Below, in pieces: positions 24,201 to 34,748 of a stretch of DNA of 64,000 nucleotides. Numbering within the stretch: position 1 is the first letter of the stretch; each line of letters starts with the position of its first letter. The DNA is from Klebsormidium nitens (Eukaryota; Streptophyta; Klebsormidiophyceae; Klebsormidiales; Klebsormidiaceae). The notes under the pieces are model-generated. The model did not search any database. It saw nothing but the letters and a program-made list of their open reading frames with translations, and had not been told where the DNA came from. Where the stretch lies: contig DF236967.1 in NCBI GenBank assembly GCA_000708835.1, forward strand, positions 64,822-128,821. The letters are read 5' to 3'. Both the position numbers and the translations under genes were made by a program.

Positions 24201-24632
24201 CGTCTGTAGATCAGACCTTTGAATCTCTCCGCTGTGGCCCCTCTTCCAGGTTGACAGAGAGTTAAAAGGCGTCGATGACAAATAGAAGCATCTGCATTCG
24301 GCTGACAGACCGCTGCGCTCCTTGAAGGGTACGCTCAACGGTGCCTCTGGTTGCAGGTTTGGGCGGAGGAGGGCATCCACGGGTTTTACAGGGGTTGCGG
24401 GACGAACCTGCTCAGGACGACGCCTGCGGCAGTGATTACGTTTACTAGCTTCGAACTCATTCTCCGGCAGTTGCAAAAGACGTTCCCACCACCAGAGCCC
24501 GTTAGCAAGCGAAAAGAAGCCAATGAGCAGGTCAGCATAGCCCCTCTTAGCGCGTCAGGTGAGAGTAGCGTCCCGATCCAAGACGAAGGTCGGCGGTACG
24601 GGCGGGAGTCGTTGCCCTCCGGGAGAAGGTGA
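21212..24632 (+). CDS. NDT: Mitochondrial-carrier-family NAD+ transporter, NDT1/NDT2 type
   Basis: Six-helix carrier that exchanges NAD+ across an organelle inner membrane (plastid or mitochondrion in plants). Exons: 21212-21284, 22019-22138, 22454-22545, 22732-22931, 23310-23506, 23926-24104, 24357-24632; 378 aa in frame throughout. The three repeats carry [16 protein letters not shown] and PHEVVRSR. The tryptophan in the second and [14 protein letters not shown] fit the NAD/folate/pyrimidine-nucleotide subgroup. [20 protein letters not shown] and [19 protein letters not shown] are near-identical to land-plant NDT as I remember it. The small first exon starts [12 protein letters not shown], and TAGAGAG joins across intron 1 into the first helix. 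No clear transit peptide is seen. The C-terminus is about 40 residues longer than Arabidopsis NDT1. A folate transporter is the main alternative. Confidence 0.9.
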
Positions 24633-25389
24633 CCAAGGTCCCAAGTGGTCTGGAAAGCTGCTGGACCACTCCCCGCGACCTTGTATGATGGTGTCTGTGT
24701 AGCGTAGATTGTTGCCCTTAAGTAGGACTCGGAAGTCGATTAAAGAGTAAGGACGGTAGGGGGTCAGTAAAGATAAGCACGCGCGTGTTGCCAGCAGCTG
24801 TAAATGCTAAGGGCGGGACCTTGTTTAGCATGGACGGTATCAGGTCAATCGTATCAAAGGTCGTGCATAGGTAGTTGCCGCCACAGAGCATGGTGCAACA
24901 GTCTATACCCAGGGTGTCTTCCTCATGTCATTGGTCTTTCCAAAGGCTCTCAGTTAGTTTGACAAGGTTGCCCACTCGCAGCCGCGTTTGGTTACGAAAC
25001 TAGCGAGGGGACTCTCTCCTGGTGTGCTTGCCCACCGGCTGTCGATCCAAGCACACGATCAAGCTCAAGCTCGTACATGCGACATGTGGTGATACGGAAC
25101 ACATAATGACATCCATCAGTGCATGTACCGCCTTAACCATTTCATCGTAAAATGACATGCAAAGCATCATTCATATGCAAGCCTGTTCCACATGCTTTAT
25201 CCAGATCTCCGTTCAGTGAACATGATGCGGAAGGTTAGGTTTGTATTTTTCTGATTTGTAAGATGGCCGGACAGCTCCGTTAATAGTAACGGTCTCAGGA
25301 TTCAACTAAATTTTCTGCATGGTGCCGGCCTCTGATTGCACGGCCACTTGAGTTCTTGACTGACTTGTATAGGTCCACTTTTGACAGCA
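24633..25389. other. Intergenic between two convergent 3' ends
   Basis: AT-richer DNA between the NDT stop and the O-fucosyltransferase stop. It should hold both 3' UTRs. I see no gene, RNA or repeat. Confidence 0.6.
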
Positions 25390-28300
25390 TCAAGTCCGAT
25401 AAGTTTCATTTGTTTCAGGCGAGCACATGCAATCTGGTCCTGGATAGGTGTAGATAGACTGTCCCTTTTTTCTCAATTTTACTTGCCCAACTCGGGACGC
25501 GTGCCCTTTGTGCACTCGCTCAGAGAACTCTTTCCACCCAATGCTTGAGTTGGACCACAGCTGAGCGAGCAACACATTGTCCGGATTGATTGTTTTCTTT
25601 GGTCCGAGGAACATCCGATGGCCGCCCTGCGCATAAAAGGATGCAACTTCGTTCATGCGCCTTTGCCCAACGCATAGCATACTGAGGGCGTTGGAATGCA
25701 GCGCAAATGCTACAAAGCATAGCTGGTAATGCAGCAAGACTCGGCTTCAGAACAATTACAAGGGTTTTGGGAAGGCCCCATGACGAAGGTTTTGTTCACA
25801 CAACACGAAGTTGGTTGAAAGGCGTGTGCGAATGAAAAGGCGTTAACAATATGAAATGGGTTGAGAGACTGCCAATAGTAAAGCACGGTGAGCGTGTTTG
25901 ATGGGGCACATCGTCAAGGCGCAAAGCAAGCTCCAAGCCGTGCAAACAATGCACAACCATGATTCTACACAACCGAAGGCACCGGAAAAATACAGAAACT
26001 CGGGAAAGGGGAATCAAATTGGGTGGTGAAGCCGTACCAGCACGTTGTGCATGTTGCCTGCCGCTGCAGACACCATGACGTCAGCTTGAAGCAGCACGTG
26101 GTAGTCGAGCGCTGCGAGGCGCGATGCATGCCCCTCGAACCATGCCAGCTCGGCTGCGGACGCCAGAGCGTACTTGTCACGGACGTGCGGAAAGAGCGTC
26201 CGCAACGGGGCCAGCCGCGCCTCGCCGCCATACACCTGGCAAGGGCCCGAGCAGGCGGGTCATGCGATGGCGCCACGTGGCAGACGGTGGGGTTGCAATA
26301 AAGGCTGCTGGGTGGAGGCGCAGCGTTGGAAGACTGGTGTCGCACAAGTAGGAAACAGCGCCGCAAATGAGCAATCGAGGGGAGGGTTCGGGGACAGATG
26401 ACTTACAGTGCTTTAAATCAAGAACCTCTCGGCGTCAATCAAATAATTGCCAGAAATGGAATAAAATTGAAGAGGAAAAGGCCTCCGTATGGGCTTCCAA
26501 ATCATCCAACCACCACATTGGCGCAGCCGAAGCACTGGCTGCTTCAAGCTCATCCTGAATCTCAAAGCTGTCAAAATCTGGCCGTGTCCGTTCTGGAGAT
26601 TCTGTCAAGCCGACGCCACTTTTGCGGCTCTCTCGTGGGGACATTCTGTCCAGATGGCATGTGGACACGAAGAAGCACATGAATGCACAACAACCACCAA
26701 AAAGGCTTTGGAGCGACACGAAGCCCTTCATCCTTACGTCGTACGACGCCAGGTATATCCTGGTGTCGGGCGAGAAGCCAACCCCGGCCAAAAAGAGCCC
26801 TGTCTCTTCTGGCGTCATCGGGCACTTCCCGGTTCGCCGCAGCTCCTCTTCCGAGTGCTGAACCTTCTCGACTCGCCCCTGCACAGCGCCCAAGAACAAC
26901 ATTTAATGATCTGCGCCGCGAAAGCAGTGGAAGCAGAGTTGACGGATCTCAAAGCCACTTCTCTTTCGAGTGCTGAAGCTTTTCGACGCGCCACAGCGTG
27001 GTGTCCAAGGACAGGAGTCAAATGGTGCAATTGTTGGGGGTTAGAATTTGACACAACTCAACTTCAACACATGGAGACGGAACCAAGACACGTCTTTAAC
27101 AGCCGACGGGGAGTTAAACTTGTTCAAGGGCATGCCTGAACGAGCAACGCAGTCAAAGCGTGCTTCGGAGGGCTTGAGCGGGTCAAGGGCGATGAACTCT
27201 TCTCTCCTACAGGTGAATGGTAAAGCACTCTACAAAAGCCTCAAAGAACATGCACAACTCATCGTCAAATGAAGCTGAATACGACACCAGCCGATCTTGA
27301 GCGACAGATAACTGCTTCCCGCATCAAAACGAAATTCTTGTGTCTTCTCGGATCCCTAGTACGGGACGCCAGAAATGCTCTCAATAGCGATCGGTACGCC
27401 TTCCTTTTGTCTTTTCCACTGCATCTTTGTCGCCAGAATGAGGCGCATCCAAGCAATCCCTGAGTTGGGCTCTTTCCCTCGTCTAGACCGCCGGAGCTCT
27501 TGCCCTTGAAGTCGCAAACACTAAGCACAGTATCCAAACCCGTGCCCCTTGTCGCAATTCGCAGCAAGCTTCGCTAAGCCCCCGCACTCAACCCACCTGC
27601 CACGCATACTCTCGATACCGCCTGAGCTCTCTCCGCTCCCGCCACCCCCCCCCGAAGTAGCACGCCGAATGCGCTGCCATGTCCTTATCGAACCGCAGGT
27701 GGAGCGCCAGGAACCGGGCTTTCCCGGGGGGATCCCCCGCGGGCGCTTCCGGGCCTGAACGGTCGCTCTGCATTCGTTGCACAATCTCATCTCCTAGCTG
27801 CACAACAACAGCTAGGAAACACGCGTTAGACGGACTGACTCGCCTTTGTTTCTGCTCCTCACATCTCCAAGATAGTCGAGATCCGGCTCTTGGGCCAGTC
27901 CTTGGCCAGATGAAAAACCTCAGCGCATCAACTACGGACTTGTCAAGAAAACGGCCGGGCCATTTCCCTGATCGTCCTTGTGCACTTGTGGGCGGTTCCG
28001 ATAAGCGGCGATCACGTGCGAAGCAGTGAAGCCACGTGTTCATACCGGCAGACATGCTGACCTGGCGAATGGGCTTAATGAAGCGGAGCGCCTCGAAATT
28101 GGCGCGGCAGCGCAGCTTTTGCAGGTTAGCGTCTAGGCCGTCGAATGCGAGGCGGTGGGAGAAGGGCGCGATAGCCACGATGCCGTACCTAAGAGGTTGA
28201 CACGTGGCGGATCAGATGCACGATCTGCGGGACAAGAAGGCGTCGCTGCGGCATACAAGCTCATTTGTTTGATAGGCTGTGTGTAATTTTTGCATAGTTT

Positions 28301-31089
28301 TGAGGTTTCAGTGCAACCAAAATCAGCGCTAGATGGTTCCCTTGGGGCTCACGCCGTCTTAGGCACTGCCATCTCACTTGGTGGATTTCAGAAGGTAAGC
28401 TTAGGCTAGTCGGGGAGGCAACCGAACTCAAACTTGAAGCGTAACAAGGAGACGGCCACATAAACGACACGCTTTCACAAGCTTTGGCGATGATTTCAAT
28501 GAGGGTTCCGCATTGATTCAGCCCTGAAATTTCGCCAGGCTTGTCCTCGAACCCTTCTCTTTCCGTTTCGCCAATCGACCGGAAAAGATTCTTTGGAGAA
28601 GCTTTTGACCAGGCTTGCGGGACGATCCCAGCTCGTCGGTGCACAAGATCAAAGTCGACTTTGCAAAGCAGCACTTATCTCCAATACGGAACCAACCATG
28701 GAACGGCTAGTGAACGAGGTGGCGAAGAACAGGCAACGACAACAAGACAACGGACAAACGTCGGAATCCAAAGACTCGAAGAACGAAGGCTCACTCTTTG
28801 AGCAGCGGCAGCACGTTGTCTTTGTACCACTCGGGCGGCGCGTGCAGCGGGGCGTCCTTGACCCGGTTAGGCCGGATGCCGGTGGCGAAGTACTCGCGGG
28901 TGTTCCAGTGGAGGCCCCAGGGGGGGGACGTGATGACGTGGACGTCGTCAGAAAGAGTGGTGATGAAGTGGGTGACGTCAAAGATCTCGCCAAAGGAGCT
29001 GCAGCAGAGGGAAGGGTGAGCTCAAACGCACTCTTCGGGCAGCTGTGCACGACCGAGGGGGAGCGCAGAGCCTTCCTTTTCATGGTTGCGTATTTCAATC
29101 AGCGCCACTTCGAAGGATGGGGGGACAAAGCTTCTCGCCGCTTTTTCGCTTCGCCGGGCTTGCAGTGCTTCGTGGGTATTTCAGACGGCAGAGCCGGCCT
29201 TCCCTTCGAAGCACAGACGTAAGCACGCAGTAATCTTTCCACGAGGGCAGAAGTAACTCCCTTTGTCCGAACAAAAACGCTTTTCACATAGGACTTTAAC
29301 CAAAGAACAAGTCGCACCTATCGTCGTTCCAGACGGGGTTGATGTCCAGCTCCGGTAACACAAGGACTGCGTTCAGCAACCGCGCCACAACCACAGCGTT
29401 GCTTATCTGTCAGGAGCGCACAAGATCAGACAGTGAGTACTGGATGAACGGATGCAGGACTGGAAGGACGCCTTCTTGCAAGAGGCTACAACTGAAGAGT
29501 TACCTGGAAGAAGTTTGTGCCGCATGAGTGTTGAGCTTCTGTACAACAATATTCTCCTCAGCGAAGTCCCCGTTGAAAAAGGCTGCATGAACAACAACCA
29601 AACAGCCAAGCTGAAACTGGAAGAACCAGCATAAGATAAACGGCCAGTACACCCTCAAAACGTATGCCATCAGGAAGGGGTCAGCAGTGACTGTGAGACT
29701 TACGCCCCTATTTACATTGACATTCAGATACAACACCTTAAAGGGAAATGACTTACCCCAATGCGTTGCTGATTCAGGCCCCCCTCAAGAAAGACTTGCA
29801 GAAAGCCAGACTTGCCAATGACCATCTCCCCAATGAGCATTCTCTCCAATCCTGCAAAGCCATATCGAACGCTCCGAGTGAGAAAGAGCATGGACCTGAA
29901 GATGCTCTGGCTGGACGTGCAGGGGCAATCAATGCGGGTCAGCTTAACGGGTCTCTTGACGAAGTAGATGAGCGCAGAAATAGGTGCACGGAGCGTCGAG
30001 CCTCGCATACTGAGCTGGGATAGTTAGACCTACAGCAACACAGTGGCTATACTGCAACAGGCGAAGCAATGAAAATCAGACACTGTGCATAGATAGTGCC
30101 AATTCAGAGCATTTGGCCAAGTAAGGACGGGACAGGCTCAGACAGCTCACGGTGGTAGGGCTCAATGGGACGTGTGCAAGCTGCCCAGCCCTCAGGATTG
30201 GGTGGGTCCTGCCATAGCGTCTGCTCAGTAGCCACTACCTGCGGCAAGTATTCTTCAATATCAGGGGAAGGTTCTGAAAGGAAAGAGGCGATGAACAAGT
30301 AACAAGGAGAAGAGACATGTGGTTCACATCCTGGAGTGCACACGGGGCACTGTGTAGGTGTGCTGAGAACATGAGATGATATCGTCTGGGAAAAGCCAAT
30401 CCTGATGTCCAAAGCTGTTGGTGATAGCTGCCTTTCTCCTGAGGGTGTTGAAAAGGACGAGAGGGCAAGCCCCGACACTCACCGACCCCCCTGCCGCCAC
30501 TCTGTCTTCCCATAGCTCACTATGCACGATCAGGGGCGCCTTCCTCCACTGCAAGAACATGGGCAGACTTTAGCATCTTCTGTAAGAGTGATGTCAGCTT
30601 GAGGATGCAGGGAGTACAATGCTGGCAAAGAGACCTGATGATCAGTTGTGTGAACATCAGCAGAACTGGACCTTCATTGTGAAACGAGGTCATGCTAGCA
30701 AGACAGAGGACCCTTAAAAAGGGAAGGACTCTTGTGTAGGCAAAAACACTACATGATTGTGAGCCTACCACAAGCAGGGATGACTGGGGAAAGCGATGCA
30801 GAAACTGTTGGGCCTTTCGGGTTACCAAAGCTTGAGCGAGCTCTGAAATGCCACTTATTCTTGACGTGGCCAGCCGGCGAATCAGCGGCACAGTTTGTTC
30901 AAGGCATACCTGAAAAAGGTGGCTGCCTAGGAAAAGGCCTCCAAGAGCGCAAAGCAGGACAACGAGCACGGCAACTTCTCTGAAAGTGTAGCTCCTCCAT
31001 ACTCGCACCTTGAGCAATCGCCTCAGCTGGCGAAATACTCGCTTCCTCTTGACTTTCAAAACACCAAAGGGTGACGGCTGAGGAGCCAT
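25390..31089 (-). CDS. Plant-type O-fucosyltransferase family protein
   Basis: Probable Golgi type II membrane glycosyltransferase of the plant O-FucT (formerly DUF246) family; acceptor unknown. Exons: 31089-30910, 30548-30483, 30238-30151, 29851-29757, 29406-29318, 28998-28795, 28188-28062, 27797-27597, 26878-26738, 26235-26038, 25626-25390; all phases agree, 541 aa. A basic N-terminus is followed by one membrane helix at about 36-56 (REVAVLVVLLCALGGLFLG). Family motifs in order: LEGGLNQQRIGISNAVVVAR, LNAVLVLPELD, FGEIFDV, IAPFSHRLAFD, LRCRANFEALRF, FLALHLRFDKDM, KCPMTPEETGLFLAG, IYLASYDVYGGE, FEGHASRLAALDY, GNMHNVL, TINPDN and IYTYPGPDCMC near the end. Exon 3 may have a second acceptor upstream at 30274, but only the 30238 start keeps the frame. 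Confidence 0.9.
26954..27000 (-). repeat. Decayed duplicate of O-FucT exon 9 start
   Basis: About 115 bp upstream (in the gene sense) of the functional exon 9 start lies a diverged copy of its first 45 nt and acceptor region. The real exon begins GRVEKVQHSEEE; the copy reads RVEKLQHSKEK in one frame and has lost the AG acceptor. Confidence 0.65.
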
Positions 31090-31526
31090 TCTGTTGATAG
31101 CTCATGCTAGCGGATGCCAGTGGCATTCAAGGCGCCCATTCTTGCCAGCTTCGTTGCATTTGAGATCTAGAGACCTCCACACTGCATTTAGGGTTTGGGG
31201 GTACCAGAACCCTAATATCCGTACTCAGGCAGCTCAGATGCACCAACTCCTTTGAAAAGTTGAAGTCCTATTCGCTTGTGCTGCATCCGATTCCTGTGAT
31301 TCTGAGAGCTGAAGTTTGCTCATTCCGCTTCTTGCTTCGTCAGATCTGTGAGAAGGTGCGGTTGCAGGCAAGCCTTCGTCGCAATGGGAGGAGGGGGGCT
31401 TGCATTTGATATGTTGTGCACATTTCTGCAACCAATGCCGCTGTAACAGCGGTGGCGTTTTGCGCGTCCTCCTTGGCGATCAAGTGGTCCCCTATTGGCC
31501 ACCAGCAAGCGAGCAGTTAGAGAAAA
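31090..31526. promoter_or_regulatory. Divergent upstream region, O-FucT (-) and amylase-like gene (+)
   Basis: Only 437 bp separate the two start codons, so the promoters probably overlap. No clear TATA box is visible for either gene. Confidence 0.5.
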
Positions 31527-34500
31527 ATGAAGTGCTCACAATCTTGTCTCGTTGTCTTTGTGGTCTTTGTTCTTGTGTCAGATGCAGCATGTCTGCAGGT
31601 TACTAGAGATGTGCCACCACTCAAAGACACAGAGTGGTCAGCAGTCCAAGGTGAAGCCCATGCAGCCACAAGCACGCCGCATTTTCTTGGGCCAGGAGTT
31701 TGTCGTGTGGCGGCAGAGTGGACGAGCAGGAGCATCTATGAGATCGTGGTCGATCGGTTCGCACCCGACCAGAGCATCACTCTTTGGTGTGGTGATCTGT
31801 CAAAGTGAGACAACAACCTTCGTTCTGGACTTGGAGATCTAACCCATGACCCAATCAAGTTACATTTGACACACCCTTGCAAAGTGATGATCAGGGGCTG
31901 TAACCAGCTTTCAAATCATGTCGTGACTGGTTGCCGCAATTTGAGCTGAGGCGACGGGCCCTGATGTTATGGTCGTGGAAGTCTTGGCAACGAGTGATCC
32001 AGATTAATGTTCCTGGGTTTGTCAATCTTTTTGGTTTAACGTGACAACAAAGTGGCTCCATCTATAACAAAGAAGGCCCAAGGATCCCCATTCTGCTGAT
32101 TTCTATGTGCGACTAAGCCGCCTTGTTTTTGCATTGAGATCTGACAAACCGAGTACCGTACATTTCCAACACAGCTGGCCAGCTGTTCACTCGCGCAGTT
32201 TGACCAAGTCCAGGGGTCTCATACACTCTTGGAAGTTCAAGGCAAACTGAGCGCACGTCCTGCAGGTATTGTGGGGGCACCTTTGCAGGCATCACCGACA
32301 GGCTCGACTACATCCAGGGCATGGGCTTTGATGCTATTTCTATCTCCCCAGTCATTGAAAATGTCGATGGAGGGTATCACGGTAAGCCATTTGTCCCGCC
32401 TTTTCGCTAGCTGCGACCAGGTTTCGAGTTTCTCAAGTCTTCACTTATGCAACGTTTTTCAAAGTCTTCATGGAAATCGGAAATTTTTGAACTTGTAAGC
32501 AAATCTTTGAGACTCGAAACTCCCAAGGATCTTTATAGGAATTGCAAAACTCGAGGTTCTGAAGCAGTTGTATGACTGCAGGTTATTGGCCTAAGGACTT
32601 GTTCAACCTGAACGGTCACTTTGGAAGTGCAACCAGCCTCAAGTGAGTCCAGCTTCTACAGCAACGGGCTGCAATTTTTTGCAACTTATGACTCTAGCTG
32701 AACAGTTTGCTTATCAATTACTGGAAGTTCCGAATAGCCTGCTTCATTTTCATGCGATACCTCATCATCCCTTACCTTAATAATATGCTGGTCGGATTTT
32801 CTGATGACTTATCTTCCATCCTTTGTGCGTACTTTCTTCGCCACCAACCGTAGACCTAATGTAGTAGCACAATGTTGCAGGCGTTTGATCCAAGAGTGCC
32901 ATTCGCGGGGCATCTGGGTCATGGTCGATGTTGTCATGAACCACATGGGCGGCGTGACCGACACGCTCGTCCAGAACTTCTCCCCCTTCAACGAGTCAAG
33001 CCACTACCACGACTGCTACTACAACTGCTGTGGCAACTGCGGTTGCTGCTCGACCCAAGTCAAGGACTGCAAGGAGGTGGGCCGACTTAGAAAAGTATCT
33101 AGAAAGACCCCACACAATGCCATAGTAGTCTGCCCGATGCAGAGTTGTTTGCATAGGACATCTCAATAGCTAAAAGCAGCTTTTCAAACTTAATGACGAT
33201 GACTCACAAGCTGGCAACGCAGTCAAAGGCACTGGGCCAGTCTTCGCGCTTGGTAGATTGGCGCGTACGAAATACTCTTACCTCGTGACAACTTCTGCTC
33301 AAACGACTGCAACGGTCGAAGCCTTTCGGTTTGTCGGATTTGATTTGTAAATTTTTCTCATGAATCTGGTTCTCATTACGCAGGAGGATACCTTCACCAC
33401 CGAAAGTTGCCGAGTCTCCCCGCACTTGATCGATTTGGACCAGAGCCACCCGTATGTGGAGCAACGCCTCCTGGAGTGGCTTCACTGGATCGTGTCCGAG
33501 TTTGGCTTCGACGGGCTGCGCTTTGACGCCGTCAAGCACGTCAGCAAATCCTTCTGGAAGAAGTTGAAGGTGGGCAGTCTTTATCCCGCCCACTTCGCAC
33601 AAGACAGGAGCCGTTGAGTTGTTCGGACCTTATTCATGTTCGACGAGCCGGCTAAGCGGTAAACTCGAGGACCCGGCCGTTTGCATCTGTTTTGGCCAGT
33701 GGCGCGCTCAACGATCGAGTCAACTTTTGATTCGAAATGACACTGTGACACTGACTCCTCTCAAGCTTCCAGACAAAGCGTCGTACATGCGGAACTGCTT
33801 AGCAAAGCGTTGATTTCGGTGCTCAGTCTTGCCATAGGGAGTGGTCCAGAGCGCGCTTGTTTTGCCAAGGCTCGTGCACCTAAGCAGCCATAACTGCACT
33901 TCGAGTCCCCCCCCGTTATTGGCCGGAACGTCCCGAGTCAAGCCGAATCAAACTGACTGTACCTGCCGCCTTGCTGATCGGGCTCGATGTCGTGTTCGTA
34001 TTTGCAGGCCTCCAGCCCCTGCTTTTTCCTGGGCGACGTCCCCACTGACTCGGCCTGCTTCCTCGCGAGTTACCAGAGCGCGCGCACAATGGACGGACTT
34101 CTCGACCACCCAACGGCCGCCACGTTGCGGTCGGTCTTCGGCAAGGCCGCCCCGATGACGCTGCTCGCAGCACAGCTGCAAACGACGCGCGACGCGTTTG
34201 TGAACGGATCCACCGCCCTGTTGGGCACGTTCCTCGACACTCACGCGTTGCCCCGCTTCCTTGCATTTCAGCCCAACCAGTCACTTCTCAAAGGCGCGTT
34301 GGCATGGACGTTTTTGTCCCAAGGGATTCCAGTTATGTATTATGGGACGGAGCAGGGGCTCTCCGGAGGTGCTGATCCGGAAAACCGGGAGCCTCTATGG
34401 TACTCCGGTTTTAATAGTCGAGCTGGTTTGTACTCGTATGTGAAACAATTGCAAGAGGTGAGGAAAGAGTACCGGGTATGGGAGCATGAGCCCGTGCACG

Positions 34501-34748
34501 TTCATGCAGAGGAGGGGCTTTACATGTTCATGAGGGGCCCCTTGCTTGTCGTTCTGACCAACTCAATAAATGGGGGTGAGTTCGAGGGTGTTCTTGAACG
34601 GTCCAAGTCAAATGAAAGCAAGTTTTGTGACATTCTTGCCGAGCAGCCAAGCGTGGATTGCTTCGACGTGCCCGAACCCGGGCACAAACTGAAGCTTTCC
34701 GTACAGGGATACAGTACAAAAGTCTATGCTCCTTTCACTGTTAGATAG
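31527..34748 (+). CDS. Secreted GH13 alpha-amylase-like protein, probable pseudoenzyme
   Basis: Fungal-type (Taka-amylase-like) GH13 fold with an N-terminal signal peptide ([20 protein letters not shown]). Exons: 31527-31804, 32266-32381, 32582-32642, 32881-33076, 33384-33569, 34008-34748; in frame, 525 aa. Conserved parts: [34 protein letters not shown], region I DVVMNHMG (D168), region [12 protein letters not shown], and region [13 protein letters not shown] with nucleophile D265. Region III reads FLGDVPTD, so the acid/base Glu is Asp (D289). Region IV reads [10 protein letters not shown], so the transition-state Asp is Ala (A359). The domain then continues normally ([16 protein letters not shown]) and ends in a beta-rich domain C. 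A Cys-rich insert with NCCGNCGCC lies before region V. The fold is certain. Normal hydrolysis is unlikely; a binding or other role is inferred. Confidence 0.9.

Noticed and set aside
28593-29222. 209-codon + strand frame
   Set aside because: Antisense of O-fucosyltransferase exon 6 and its flanking introns.
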